The notes under the pieces are model-generated. The model did not search any database, had not been told where the DNA came from, and saw only the letters and a list, made by a program, of their open reading frames with translations. Positions 10,001 to 20,249 of a stretch of 43,260 nucleotides of DNA are shown here, piece after piece. A program made the position numbers and the translations under genes. Origin of the DNA: Phoronis australis (Eukaryota > Phoronida > Phoronidae); assembly GCA_002633005.1 (NCBI GenBank), contig NMRA01000155.1, forward strand, positions 133,779-177,038. Reading direction: 5' to 3'. Positions within the stretch are counted from its first letter, which is position 1. Every line of letters starts with the position of its first letter.

Positions 10001-11811
10001 AAATACATGTATCTTAGCACTTCAAATGAAATCCTTCGTCGTAACCTTGTTGTCATATTACACGTACATGTACGTTGCCCCCACCGAATTAGTATTAAAG
10101 CAATGGTAAATTAAATTTTAACTTTTCAAACGAATACGCATTCTATTTGTCCTTCAAGTACTTGCCTTTGAAAGCGACTTCTCTCTATCTCAGTCTAGGC
10201 TCACTGCGAAGACCCATTGCTGGGACTCGCTTGCATACCAAAAGCACATTTCGGGATTAGTGTTGGACAGGAGGCTAACATTTTTGAAGTTATAAATTTT
10301 AACCAAAGTTTACAACTATAAAATTCATTGTGTCACTGTAATTTACATTGTATTACAAGCTGCCAATTCCTGCCATTGTCTGTCGAACACTATCTGACAT
10401 CAAGGACGATGATTGCACCATCAGTACGTTTGAGTACGACCGCGCTCGACGGCTCTAGGGCCGAGACCACCCTGAGGCTGTTCTCATATATGACTTTTCT
10501 GGACGATAAATGCCAGTACTCAAACGGAAATATCTCAATATTTTTTGTTGTTTATATAGATTGGACCATCCGGGAAAACAGAGCAGGAGTATAAAGAAAT
10601 TGAACAACTCTTCCTGCAGACGATGCCTCACACTAAGGTCACTAAGATCGAGCGAATACAGAACCCGGATCTGTGGGAGAAGTATTCACTGTAAGGACAT
10701 TTAGTATTTAATTAATACTTATACAAACTGATGTGCAGTCACGCCGGACGAATTTGGGTTATAAAAGATTAGAGATATGTTGCAGGAAGACTCTTTCCCT
10801 TTCACATGGAATTCCACGCTACAAATTGTCTTTCAATTTGACCTTAATTTCAAAGAATTTAGATGAGTCTTTAAGTAGGTTTATTTTGTAGGTAATTAAT
10901 ACAGTGTTTGTGCTCGGTAGAAAAATAAGTCCTACTTGTACGTATACGTGAATGCTCACTGGCTTAACTAGAGTGCCAACTTAATATAGTGAGAGTGACT
11001 GTTTGAATGATTTCATACCAGAATGGACAGTTTGAAGTCGAAAATATTTTTTTTTTGAAAGCACCTTGCTAGTTAAACATTTCGTTTAAATTGTCCATTC
11101 CTCAGTATTAGTCCAAGAAGGGGTGCTATGTACCCTCTTCGGTTGAATACACTAACTTTAAATTTAGCCGGTTAATTCCTACAAGGTCTATTTTAGCTTG
11201 TTCTTTACTTCTATTGGCCGGTGGTATTCTCCAGTGGACTTAGAACTGGCTTTGTGATCGTTTCACTTCTATTCTGATTAGGGAACAAGTTGAGTCAGGG
11301 ATATCAATCAAACGTAATTTTTTTACAAAGGGTAGTCCTTCTTTTGAGAAAAAAATGGGGCAACTAATCAAAAACTATGTCCAAGATAATTATTCATTGT
11401 GAATTGCACATTTGCAGTAAAAAGAATCAAATGGATAAAAAGAGCGATGCGAACGAAAAACGGCTGTTTCACGGGACATCGGGGTTTGCGATGGATGGCA
11501 TTTGTGAGCAAGGATTCGACTGGCGTCTTAAAGGTTCGCGCGTCGGCACCTTATATGGAGATGGGTCTTACTTTCACAAGGATGCGTCGTATTCCATGTC
11601 ATATTCCGACTGTAATGCAATGTTTCTGGCCAAGGTTCTGGTTGGTAGATACACCAATGGAGCTTCCGGCATGAAAAGACCGCCCCCTATTAGTCCCAGT
11701 GATCCTCACAAGCTGTACGACGCGGTTGTTGATGACGAGTCCGACCCCAAAATTCACGTGGTGTTTAATCATGAGCAGTCTTACCCAGAGTACATCATTA
11801 CTTACAATTGA
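889..11811 (+). CDS. Gene A: PARP12/ZAP-like mono-ADP-ribosyltransferase, 5' part missing
   Basis: Seven exons join in one frame: 889-1041, 1491-1683, 3401-3540, 7425-7493, 9913-9994, 10560-10690, 11418-11811 (TGA). They give about 386 residues: end of a CCCH finger (..NLH), WWE1 (KYRWQY, then KVRRL), WWE2 (TWGWYWKDVDGKF to REVRRRP) and the PARP catalytic domain. The catalytic His is in RLFHGTS (codon 11470-11472), the Tyr in GDGSYF (11569-11571), and the third triad position is probably the Ile of KIHVVF, giving H-Y-I, the mono-ART type of PARP12 and TIPARP rather than the H-Y-E of polymerising PARP1. WWE modules of this family bind ADP-ribose. The first visible exon needs 2 nt from an upstream exon, which should carry the CCCH fingers; no finger exon is seen in 1-888. 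All acceptors and donors are consensus and no frame is broken. The exon structure matches gene B. The PARP12 subfamily is confident; one-to-one orthology is not. Confidence 0.88.
1491..1683 (+). CDS. Gene A exon: end of WWE1, start of WWE2
   Basis: The acceptor is TTTCTAG and the donor AAAAG|GTATGA. The exon is 193 nt, phase 2 in and phase 0 out. HVDFVSM and SYKVRRLS complete WWE1; WGWYWKDVDGKFVMYGQK opens WWE2. The start was chosen because it alone gives the required single leading base; the equivalent gene B exon behaves the same way. Confidence 0.82.
2112..2282. mobile_element. MITE-like GGCGGATTTAGAGGGG element
   Basis: It begins GTGGCGGATTTAGAGGGG and ends in TTCGCCCCTAAA, near-complementary ends enclosing a G-rich then C-rich centre. 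Related elements lie at 18778-19190, 9440-9643, 22294-22513, and a fragment at about 20863. Confidence 0.5.
2560..3335 (+). pseudogene. Decayed non-LTR retrotransposon, C-terminal part
   Basis: Broken frames read like the tail of an RT-type polyprotein. They include KWLAYLDTCVPVTSDQWRM, then WCAFCKREPETLLHLY with a stop, then a remnant VQNVWDTIEK. The CxFCKxEPET-LHL motif is characteristic of the zinc-binding tail of many animal LINE-type elements. Stops and frameshifts show it is dead. It sits in gene A intron 2, ending shortly before the 3401 exon. Confidence 0.55.
3401..3540 (+). CDS. Gene A exon: core of WWE2
   Basis: The acceptor is CTGAACAG and the donor ATCAC|GTAGGT. At 140 nt it is exactly the length of the gene B counterpart. 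It encodes DDIEKEFLANP and YKLDFTTMIQRN, the conserved WWE core with the hydrophobic-M-x-Q-x-N signature. Confidence 0.88.
3567..3662. repeat. Small hairpin element (GCGCAGC / CATGGGCGG type)
   Basis: Contains ATGGGCAGC, ATAGGGGGCTGAGAGC, CTATAGC and GTGCTGCGCCGCCCAT, related to the hairpin units at 13049-13188 and 26800-26924. Confidence 0.45.
3795..3854. repeat. Perfect 30-bp tandem duplication
   Basis: A 30-base unit starting AGTAGATGGGTGATGC occurs twice, head to tail, directly before the TTAA target of the transposon at 3856. Two units only; not a CRISPR or minisatellite array. Confidence 0.8.
3856..4704 (+). mobile_element. Non-autonomous TTAA-flanked DNA transposon, copy L
   Basis: The copy is bounded by TTAA at 3856-3859 and 4701-4704. 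The terminal inverted repeats read TTAAGGAGCATGCCACCCG on the left and, reverse-complemented, TTAAAGGAGAATGCCACCCG on the right. TTAA duplication is the hallmark of the piggyBac superfamily. At 849 bp it is too short for an intact transposase. A 62-codon remnant (MEFFGNPAFVRHCRRL...) matches the 1-817 copy, and I do not recognise it. It lies in gene A intron 3, facing copy R. Confidence 0.65.
5165..6404 (-). mobile_element. TTAA-flanked DNA transposon, copy R, inverted relative to L
   Basis: TTAA stands at 5165-5168 and 6401-6404. The ends are TTAAAGGAGAATGCCACCCG and, at the far end reverse-complemented, TTAAAGCAACATGCCACCCC. The 1240-bp element holds the segments deleted from copy L, including the part shared with window positions 1-240. 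The frames are broken. Only about 460 bp separates it from copy L, so a transcript could fold the two into a long hairpin. Confidence 0.65.
7425..7493 (+). CDS. Gene A exon: WWE2 end (REVRRRP)
   Basis: A 69-nt micro-exon with acceptor TTTTTCACAG and donor CTCCG|GTGAGT. It reads YETEREVRRRP followed by a short linker. The REVRRRP string closes WWE domains in this family and is shared with gene B. Confidence 0.86.
7960..8110. repeat. GCGTAGGCGCAGCCAAC repeat, copy 1
   Basis: CGCACGTAGGCGCAGCCAAC followed by TTTTAACGTAGCCCCTACGCAC matches 21230-21400 (GCGTACGTAGGCGTAGCCAAC and related units). It precedes the duplicated block at 8620 in the same order as in the second copy. Confidence 0.5.
8620..9830 (+). 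repeat. Duplicated block of about 1.2 kb, copy 1 (gene A intron 4)
   Basis: Shared words with 21480-22670 in the same order include GAGCATCTTGGACCCCAAAA, GGAATGCGTGAGTT, CAAGTGCTCTG, CAACTGGACCTCTGCAT, GTGGTCCCCCGCTTTCCATG, and the GGCGGAT hairpin element at 9440. No intact frame runs through it; small ORFs are discontinuous. It is probably an old transposon or a segmental duplication carrying one. Confidence 0.65.
9440..9643. mobile_element. GGCGGAT...ATCCGCC MITE inside duplicated block 1
   Basis: Starts TTGGCGGATAAAGGGGG and ends AGATCCGCCAAAG; the ends are near-perfect inverted repeats. The counterpart at 22294-22513 occupies the same place in block 2, so insertion predates the duplication. 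Confidence 0.5.
9913..9994 (+). CDS. Gene A exon: linker into the catalytic domain
   Basis: The acceptor is TTCTTTCAG and the donor TTTTG|GTAGGT; 82 nt. It encodes a linker ending VPKHWTDI..FKRVL. The P-x-x-W motif is the usual entry to the PARP fold and matches PSQW in gene B. Confidence 0.85.
10560..10690 (+). CDS. Gene A exon: first part of PARP catalytic domain
   Basis: The acceptor is TTTATATAG and the donor TTCACT|GTAAGG. At 131 nt it has the same length as the gene B exon. It reads EQEYKEIEQLF, then KIERIQNPDLWEKYS, the conserved helix and I-x-R-I/V-Q-N-x-x-L-W signature at the start of PARP12/TIPARP-type catalytic domains. Confidence 0.9.
11418..11811 (+). CDS. Gene A last exon: catalytic core and stop
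   Basis: The acceptor is CATTTGCAG; the exon runs to TGA at 11809-11811. It contains RLFHGTS (nicotinamide-binding His-Gly), YGDGSYFHKDASY, RPPP and VVFNHEQSYPEYIITYN at the C terminus. The protein ends right after this strand, as short PARP12-type enzymes do. Confidence 0.92.
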
Positions 11812-11988
11812 GCCTCAATGCGCGCATTCGTTGGAGGGAAAACGGCAATCTGGTAGAAGACAAACGGGACTAGTCGCCAGATAAAGGTTCTCTACACTGA
11901 CTAAAGGTGACGAATATTTCTGTGACCAAAAGCAAGCCAACTTTCAGCAATCTGCAGCCTGCTGTAACTAAATGCCGTATCACCTGAA

Positions 11989-11994
11989 AATAAA
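11989..11994 (+). terminator. Possible poly(A) signal of gene A
   Basis: AATAAA lies 178 bases after the gene A stop codon, on the coding strand. Distance and sequence fit a 3' UTR end. No transcript evidence is available. Confidence 0.4.
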
Positions 11995-12819
11995 ATTGTA
12001 ATTTTAAACAATACATTTTGCTATGACAAAAGTTCGAAGGTTGGGCAGGATGTTGTTTTTCATAATACATGCATTGTGAAAGCAGTCATAAAATAGTTTT
12101 TGTTAATTTTAGGGATTTACAGGAATTTTCTTTAGATTTTACTATACTTAGGCCGGAGAGGTATCTACTTAGTTTCAAGATTTTACTACACTTTTTACAA
12201 TTTTTTTAGGGTAGAACTTTAATCATTTGACAGGTGTCCTTGCACACATTGCAAAAGCTGTCATTCCTGTGATTTATATATTTAGTAATGGAATCTTTAG
12301 TTATACTTTACGCGTAACTCTCGTTAATATGGTGAAATACTTGACACCATGGCGTATGTATTTAGCTATGAGGTTTGTACATTAGAGCGACCGATTTTTG
12401 TTGTCGGACTAAGGATTGGAGCTAACAATGGAGCTTCGGACCATAGACATGGATCCTACATTCTTAACAAAATATACTATCTTACACAAACAATAATATA
12501 ACATTAACAATTATAATAACAATAATACTTTTATGATTTCTTTGTAGTTCAAATCTGTTACGTATTTCCCCTTTTAGCATTCCTGCAGGTCAATAGTCCA
12601 ACGGGAAGTTAGTCGGAAAGACATTTAAGGAGCAGTGGCTTTTTGGCCTTCTGAAATAAGTTGTGTTTTTCTTATTACTACTTTCATTTTCATAGGTTTG
12701 TGGTCTCAAAACCAAAGGACCTTTATTCTAAAGAGTATTAACAGGAAAAATGTGGGCTTTGTTTGTTTGTGAAAAATTGACTTCACAAAAAAGGAAACTA
12801 AACCATGTTTTGATGAATT

Positions 12820-12965
12820 CAACCAATACTGGTCCTGTCATTTGATAATGTATCATTGGCGTCAAACTTGAAAGAGCTGGAGTTAACTAAAAACTCATGC
12901 CCCTATCTCGCATTTTGGTCCTTGGTGGGTGGTCTTTTCCCACAGTTGCCGTGTAATTCTCCAAG
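12820..12965. repeat. Dispersed repeat shared in inverted orientation with 34866-35035
   Basis: TTCAACCAATACTGG ... AAAACTCATGCCCC ... CCCACAGTTGCCGTGTAATT matches the reverse complement of the gene B intron 1 segment. The family is unknown. It lies about 1 kb past the gene A stop. I see nothing else in 12100-13040. Confidence 0.55.
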
Positions 12966-13048
12966 GCATAGGTCGTGCTTAGCCTATTAGCAGACTTTCA
13001 CAATAGTTTCAAATTTTTCAGAACTTTTCAGAGTAGTCGAGAGTTACA

Positions 13049-13188
13049 CATGGGCAGCGCAGCACTGAAAAATGGGGGGTTATAGCCCCCCGCCCCTCTG
13101 TTGTGCACCGCCCATAGACCATAGGCGTCGGAGCACTGAAAGAAGTGGGGCTATAGCCCCCCAGCCCCGTATGGTGCGCCGCCCATGT
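13049..13188. repeat. Double hairpin element GGGGCTATAGCCCC
   Basis: Two consecutive units, each with a palindromic GGGG-CTATAGCCCC centre flanked by GCAGCACTGAAA on one side and GTGCGCCGCCCATG or GTGCACCGCCCATA on the other. The same layout recurs at 26800-26924. An ORF across it is an artefact of the repeat. Confidence 0.55.
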
Positions 13189-13189
13189 T

Positions 13190-15520
13190 ACAGGACATTA
13201 TTTTGTTCCAGAAAACTGGAGAGTAAAGTCGTTTTTGTATCTTTTAATAAGTCAAAACTGGGTTTGGCGTCCTTTTGATTTTCTGAAGTGTCTTTAGTCG
13301 GAAGAGCTGTTGGTCTGATTGGTCCACTGAGCATTACACTTTGAAATAAATCTGATTAGCAGGCACGAAAAAGTGCAAGGTAACTATATCGCCATGACCA
13401 CGCTTGGTAGGTTACAGGGCTAGGATGGCAACAAAAAATTACCGAAAGAACCCTGTATTTTCAAAAGAAAGTCTTTAACATTTGCATACATAATAATTCT
13501 TAATTAGGCTCAAATGTGCAGTCTTCTATAAGCTCTGATGCAATGTCATCACCTTAATCACTTTCAGACTAACAATCCTTTGAACTAAATTTCCTTTGCA
13601 CTAGAGACTATCAAAGGTCCTTCGGAATACAGGATCGACCAACCCATCTCAGCACATCTTGTATAGACATCACAAAACAATAAAGAAACAATAGCTGAAA
13701 AAGTTGCATGAAATACCTTTCAGACGATCTATCAGAGAAAATTCTTGGTTATTTTAGCAGAACTGAACACCCTGTGACGAAAACGGCACTCCCTCACTTC
13801 TTCACCTGAAACAAATTATAAATGCAGTGATCTACATGTATGCTGCACTTTTACATTTGCATTCATTTATTTGGCTTATTTAAAGCTCTCTTTTAAATTT
13901 CCAATTGGAGTTTGAAAGTTTTTAAGTTGTTCTGCTACATTTAATGGTTCACATGTTAACAATAAATTTGTTGGGAGGCCAACTGCTGCAAATAACAAAA
14001 TTTGCAATGTTTTACAATGCTATTTGATTAAGTCTGAAAAACAGGCTGTATGTTAGCGGAATAAGAATCAAAATGACTCTGACCTTGTGAAAGTATTGAA
14101 TCAAAGTAGTGATTCCTTGTGACCTCGCACTCACCGAGTTTAAAAAAATAAAATCACAGAAACCTTGCGAAAATTTGTAGAATCTGCGAAAATGTATATG
14201 TATAATTCCCATAATACTTTATTTATTTGAAACTCACACCACCTTCATAACTCACCCTTGTGAAGTTGCATGTTTCCCTACTCTGAGAAAACAAGCACCA
14301 AATTCTACCTCCATCTGTATCATTGTCACTTGAACTGAACGGATCGACAACATTCTCATCTGAAAAAAAAATCAAAATTATCAATAGAAATGAAATGCTG
14401 TGTATAGTCCAAGGGGTCTATAGTTCGAAAACAATGGGTCTATAGTCCGAAAAGTCAATAATTGGAACAGAAAACTAGTTAATAGTTTTTGTCACATTAT
14501 TCCGTAATATACAGAAATAAATGTCTTCAGGATTTCAGGTAATTTTACATCATATTCTCCATCTTTCAAAATTCTGTAAAGCTCTGTAAAGCAGGCAAAG
14601 CTCTCTGTCTTGAAATTGTGGTTATTCAACGAACAATAACCTGAACTTGCTACGAACACTTATTTTAATATTGCAATATTCTTGGTAACTACCGAGTCGG
14701 TAACGCAAGATAAAATTTCCCTTACTTCTTCGGACTATTGACCAGTCGAGCCACAGAACCTTTAGACCAACCATCCCTTAATTATTGAGTCTTTTAAGCA
14801 GACGTCAAAGTCACTAAGAGAATTCAACGATATTTTTAGGATTTTTTTTCACATGGTCTGGTCTGGTGTTTGTGCCGTTCTTTTAATGACAACAGAAAAT
14901 ATGTTTAGTGGATACACATTCTAGGCACATAGTTTGTAAAGATTTGAGAACCTGTATATTTTGGCAACTCACACTAACTTCAGGAAATTATTTTACCCTG
15001 GAATTTTCCATATCAAGTTTGAGATTTAGTTTTCAGTCACTGATTTCAAAGTCTTCATTTAAGGGTTGAAAAAGATCTAAGGTTGATACTAGATTCCTCA
15101 CATTGAATCAATGTGAAAACATGTACTGTTCCATGCTACATTAAGAAGATACTCACATTTAAAGAACTGGGCAAACAACACAGCTAATTTTCCACGCTTG
15201 TTTGATGTGTAAAATATTTTTAAGGAAACGTTTGTGCTTGACATTTAGGATTGAACCAGACCAAACTGTAAAAGTTTTATGAGTGATTTGACTCAATGCC
15301 TCACGATATGCTTTAGTGTAAATGCTTCTTATTAAAATTTGTTATATGTATAAGTACATGTATTGCTTATTTATTTGATACAGGGATTCCATCTTAGAGG
15401 ACCTTTTGTAGCGTTCCAGTCCACAAAATGGACGAATTTCGTAGGAAAATCGCTACTGAAAGGGCACCACAGTAAAGGTCTCATATATAAAAATGCCCCG
15501 GATCTGTATAGTTCTCTTAG
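13190..15520. other. AT-rich intergenic DNA, no gene seen
   Basis: Only short chance ORFs. Scattered TAGTCCGA/TCGGACTA words (14416-14450, 14730, also 12404) hint at an old element, but no boundaries can be drawn. Confidence 0.5.
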
Positions 15521-15522
15521 AT

Positions 15523-15836
15523 ATAGATATGTATGTATGTATATATGAATGTGTGTGTGTGTGTATGTATGTAGGCCTATGTAGTGTATGTATGTGTGTA
15601 TGTATGTATGTATGTATGTATGCCTATGTATGTATGTACATGTATGTGTGTATATATGTATGTATGTACATTGTATGTAGGCCTATGTATGTATGTATGT
15701 GTGTATGTATGTATGTATGTAGGCCTATATTTGTATGTTTGTATGTATGTATACATTATACATATACATGAGTGTGTGCGTGATTATATATACAGTACAT
15801 GAGTGTGTGCGTACGTGCGTGTGTGCCGGGTGTATG
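15523..15836. repeat. GTAT/GT microsatellite
   Basis: About 310 bp of interrupted (GTAT)n and (GT)n with repeated TAGGCCTATGTA interruptions, suggesting internal duplication of the array. The Met-Tyr-Val-Cys rich ORFs across it are repeat translations. Confidence 0.9.
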
Positions 15837-15839
15837 TGT

Positions 15840-17220
15840 TTTGATAAAATATAGAAAGTAATTATTATGAATATTAGTGTGGCCAAAATCTCCCAAATTC
15901 CTATCAACACCACTATAGGCGCCCTAGGCACTGATAGAGAATTGACAAAATTAATTTTGCTGACAGTGAATGTAACCAACAGCTTCTGTGTGGTCAAAAT
16001 TGGCCATCAATGTTGATTACTGTGTTGATACCACTATCAACGATTCTGTGCGCACTGTGCTGAAGTTAAGCTTAGAGCACTGTGTTTAGTGCATTCAGAA
16101 GATTTAGTACTACCAAATGCAACTAACATGTTTGCTTTTACAGTGAAACTGTTTAAAGATGCTGGGGGTTTGTTATTTTCACTTTCGTTAGTAAGTTATG
16201 CAGCACAGATTCGGTGTCAATCTAGAAACGCCGTTTATCAGACATATAGGTGGTCATTATTTCACCAACTCTACAACGACAAGGAAGAGCTTCCACTTTG
16301 CAATCCCCAGAGTGTGAATTTATACAACACAGCTAGAACATATAACTCGACAACAGTCAATGGGGCCCTAAGTATTTCGTGGCAGCAGACTGCAACGCAG
16401 TAGCTACTAACCCAATACGAAACTCGCTCACAATGCCATGTATAAACTTTTCTCCATAGTATTTGAACCTTTTCACCACTAACTCACATGTGGGCGCAGA
16501 TTGATTATCTTTAAATAGCCTACTGTCTACAATACCGTAACGTAGTCAGTTAATCTCTGGGTGATATAAAACGATTATACAAACGATGAAGTTACACAAT
16601 ACTGATTTAAAACTAGTGGCTTTGCTTTCAAGAAAGAGTTTGATCGCCAGTAAAATGACACACACACACCATCCAATAAATAATACTTAACTATAACTGT
16701 TACATGTACGTGTTGGTAGACCATTTGATTCAGAAAAACTTAGAAACTTGCCATACAATTATTGTTTTTCTGCCAAGAGGAACAACCAGTACACGTTTTC
16801 CCGCGACAGTTCTTTCAAAAGAAGTTGCTCTTTGTTCCATGTGCAAACTAGGAATAGGGTATGTGTTTTTTTCAAAACTTTCAATCTGAATTTGGATCCA
16901 GAGCACTATAATCAATGCAAGTATCTTTTAATTTGACAGTGATTGCTCGCTGGCATCTGCGCATAACATATACTTTAGGCTACCTGCCTTGCACTTCATA
17001 ATTGCTTTGAAAGACAATATTGCAAAATACCTCTTTTTGTTTACGATGGATCAGCTAAGCTAACTTTGAAGATTTCCAAACTCAAATCTGGCTAAAAATG
17101 AAATGACCCAGTTTTTAAACAAAACCACTGTCGTGCTCCGCCTACACCTCGTTTACTACTTCTCAAGTAGTTGTCTTTCATTTCTGCTCTTCCCTTTCAT
17201 CCCTATCTGTTCCACGAGTT
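15840..17220. other. Intergenic DNA, no recognisable gene
   Basis: One 104-codon ORF (16089-16403, plus) has no recognised motif, and such a length is expected by chance in a window this size. I see nothing else. Confidence 0.4.
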
Positions 17221-17224
17221 GCCA

Positions 17225-17490
17225 AACGTACATGACAGCGTTTTCCCGTTCAGTGACTTGACCAGACGTAGGCGGTTCTGAGCGTGTGATAAAATCTAGG
17301 TCTTTGTTAACTGCCAAGCGCACTTTTTTCTGTTACGACAACAGGCAGGCCAATTATCTACCAGGCTTATTACAGACCACTTGTGAACACAGTCAAACAC
17401 AGAGTGAATTGGTGTATTCGGAAAGAATAGATTGTCGTAACTTCGGTTGTAGTTGGGCGATTTTTGCGATTCAAAAACTAAACATGATCA
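17225..17490. repeat. Dispersed repeat, copy 1
   Basis: ACAGCGTTTTCCCGTTCAGTGACTTG followed by ACCAGACGTA, AACTTCGG and AGTTGGGCGATTTT..GATTCAAAAACT matches 18445-18560 in the same orientation, with an internal insertion. Confidence 0.5.
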
Positions 17491-17809
17491 TCATTTGACG
17501 AAGATTTCATGTTCAAATATATTATAACTTAACTTTTATTTTTAACAGCTCAGCCCAGTCAGGATAGATACGATCTTGTTGGAGATTAGAGCAATTATCG
17601 AACAAAAGAGAGCTGGCCCTCCAACCATTAATGCCAGAACTGAGTAAATCAGTCGTGTAAGATATTGGCTACAGGGCCCGGGTAAACTTTCCAACTTGTT
17701 GTTGGGCTAGAATTAATCGAACAAGTTGGGAACAACGGGAAACCGCTGTAACGACCTCGGTTTATCCTGCACCATCTCGACTACCTCTCGACAGCAAGTC
17801 TGTTTAGCA

Positions 17810-17910
17810 TCGTGATCATAGACATATTAATACTATAGACAGGAAGCACGCGCTCTGCAGCTGACAACTTGACGCCATATTGGAGAGTGCTACTAGTCAC
17901 GTGACACGGC
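17810..17910. repeat. GACGCCATATTGGAGAGTGC repeat
   Basis: This segment, from ATCATAGACAT to the CACGTGAC box, matches the reverse complement of about 20170-20275. GCCATATTGG resembles a YY1-type site often found in mobile-element promoters. A weaker copy lies near 37190-37220. Confidence 0.4.
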
Positions 17911-18444
17911 TAATTGCCATGTAAAGAAACGGGGGAAATTGCGCTTTACAAAACGCGCTATATCTAACAAATAAAGAGACGGGAGAGTGTGATTTTTTCC
18001 AAGAACATAAAAAACATGTGATGCTGCACTTGCATGCGTTTTTTTAAGTGTCAATCAGTCGATAGGGAAAATATCAAACTAATAGAAGACCCCAACCAGT
18101 GGCAGATTCTCAAATTGTCTGGTCGGCTGCACGCTTTTTATCCGTTGCGAGCGTTTATTTTTTTCGTTTTTTCAAGACAAAACCGGCAAAATCGCACAAA
18201 TTTATCATTTAATTCAAGACGCTCGATGCAAATACATTATATCCAGGAGACGTGCTTCTCACTTGGGATCTACTTTTGTTGTGCCCCAATAAGCCTTAGT
18301 TTTCAGTATTGAAAATGACCCCGGGTAACTAGGCAAAATTAAAATACGACCCAGGTCACATTTAATGGGGGTCGAAATTTAAAGTGAACAAATGTGAAAA
18401 TGACCTCATTGGAGTCATATAAATAAATGACAGGTTTTTAAAGT

Positions 18445-18560
18445 TCATTAGAGCGTTCTCCCGTTCCGTGACTTTACCAGACGTACACTGGCAGCGGTTG
18501 TGATAGTCTTAACTTCGACTGCATAGTTGGGCGGTTTTGGTGATTCAAAAACTTTGGCAT
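18445..18560. repeat. Dispersed repeat, copy 2
   Basis: Same family as 17225-17490: GTTCTCCCGTTCCGTGACTT, ACCAGACGTACA, AGTTGGGCGGTTTTGGTGAT. Confidence 0.5.
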
Positions 18561-18777
18561 GTCCAGTTCTTGATGGGAAATTCGGAAATGTCATTGGTTT
18601 ATATTTAAACATTGTTTAACTTAACAGTACTTTCACTCCCTAAATCTTGCATACATTGAAAAAGCAAGAGTTCCCTTGCCACGCGTTACTCAGGTAACCC
18701 CCAGACCTAAGCATCCTCGTATCAAACATTGCGGGTATCACGTCTGCTTATCTCAATCCCCTGTTGCGGAAGAACCC

Positions 18778-19190
18778 ATTGGCGGATTTAGAGGAGGGCC
18801 AAGACCCCCCGAAAATTCTACCAGATTCCATCTTGCAGTTTGGGGGTGCGAAACTCTGACGGGCAAAACCCTGACTAATACATGCGCGCACCCACAGGGG
18901 AGGCCCGAAATAGCCCCGTCCCCCTATTTAACGACGTGGGCAAAAGGTTCTCCATAGAGAAACAAAAAGTCCGAGGAAACGAGACAAAATTCCACAGGAA
19001 TTCGTCTCGAATGCACAATTCACGGGGTTGAACTTAGGACCTCTTTTTTAGGACTCGTCTTCTTGTTCCAGTAAAAGGTTCACTTAACGCGAAATTAGTA
19101 CCCCCTCTGTATTTAGGCTGGGTGCGCGCATGTGATCCTCTGCCTTGGCCCCCTCCCCTAACTCAAAATTCTGGATCCGCCCCTGGAACC
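18778..19190. mobile_element. Larger GGCGGATTTAGAGG MITE-like element
   Basis: Begins TTGGCGGATTTAGAGGAGGGCC and ends TGGATCCGCCCCTGG. Inside are AATTCTACCAGATTCCAT and CTGACGGGCAAAACCCTGACTAATAC, close to 2170-2240, with a further insertion in the middle. Confidence 0.5.
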
Positions 19191-19256
19191 GTTGAATAAT
19201 GACGGGACAGGTTTTCCCGAACGTGAGGGCATTTTTTCATGGCCTAAAAGTTCTTC

Positions 19257-19405
19257 ACATTAAATTTAGACCCACTGGGTCATTATTTAATGCTACAGCG
19301 TTGGGTATATTTCCACTCGGTTTCCAGTGGGAAATTCTGTATTTTGGGTATAGGTCAGATGCGCAATTCCTTCGCACAGGTTTGATATTTTGAATACTAT
19401 GCACT
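19257..19405. repeat. 150-bp direct repeat, left copy
   Basis: Matches 19769-19922 with only a few differences, from CCACTGGGTCATTATTTAATG to ACTATGCACTTTACTTT. About 365 bp separates the copies. Each holds the inverted pair CCACTGGG / CCAGTGGGA. Confidence 0.8.
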
Positions 19406-19768
19406 TTACTTTTTTGCGCAAGTTTTGAGTCACAAAACAAAGATGTCGTAAGCAAGCAGTGCAAATCCACAAAATTTCCGTAAGTACAGGTTTTGCAGGG
19501 ATATGTTTGTTTTAATACAATGGAATAAATCTGATTTGGAATACTTATTAAGAAATGAGTTTTTAAAGCAGTATATATTTCAACAGAGGATACATTATTC
19601 ACTCAGATGTACTGATTTTGATGGCTAGCGAGTAGGTTCGGGGATGTTATTTTTCAGAACAACTAAAAATACATATGATTGTGATTGATGCCAAATATTT
19701 ATTTAAGTACAATCAACAAACAGCATCATCATTGGATAACAGCATGTGCTGGTCAATAGTTATGATAA

Positions 19769-19922
19769 CTATTTTAGATCCACTGGGTCATTATTTAATG
19801 CTACACCGTTGGGTATATTTCCACTCGGTTTCCAGTGGGAAATTCTGTATTTTGGGTATAGGTTAGATGCGCAATTCCTTCGCACAGGTTTGATATTTTG
19901 AATACTATGCACTTTACTTTAT
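19769..19922. repeat. 150-bp direct repeat, right copy
   Basis: Same orientation as the left copy and nearly identical, implying recent duplication or LTR-like termini. The intervening 19406-19768 shows no coding sequence. Confidence 0.8.
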
Positions 19923-20249
19923 TTTAATTGATCTTATATGGTCTCAGTCACCAAGACTGATGTGGAAACAACGCATGATCGCTCCGCTTAAACTATGGTG
20001 ACAGAATATAAAAGTCTAGTGGCAGCACCTCTAAACTCCATGGCCGAACCAAAAAACCCATGACTCAAAGGCAGGACCAAAAAACTTGACTCTTTGGCTG
20101 CAAGCATAACACTTCGAGCCCGACGATTTTCTGACTGATGCCGTAGGGCTCCCAGTGTTTTCTGCCATTTTTGTCCTGTGTCGGTGGCACTCTCCAATAT
20201 GGCGTCATACTGACTACGCGAGCTGCATGTATCTGAGTGGTGCGTGCCT

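Noticed and set aside
15493-15802. Overlapping ORFs rich in Met-Tyr-Val-Cys
   Set aside because: They are translations of the GTAT microsatellite.
16089-16403. 104-codon plus-strand ORF, considered as a WWE-like or novel gene because of a YRWSLFHQ string
   Set aside because: The rest does not fit WWE spacing, no splice-compatible neighbours were found, and ORFs of this length are expected by chance in 43 kb.
19255-19602. 115-codon minus-strand ORF
   Set aside because: It runs across the 150-bp direct repeat; the second copy gives a different frame, so it is not a gene.
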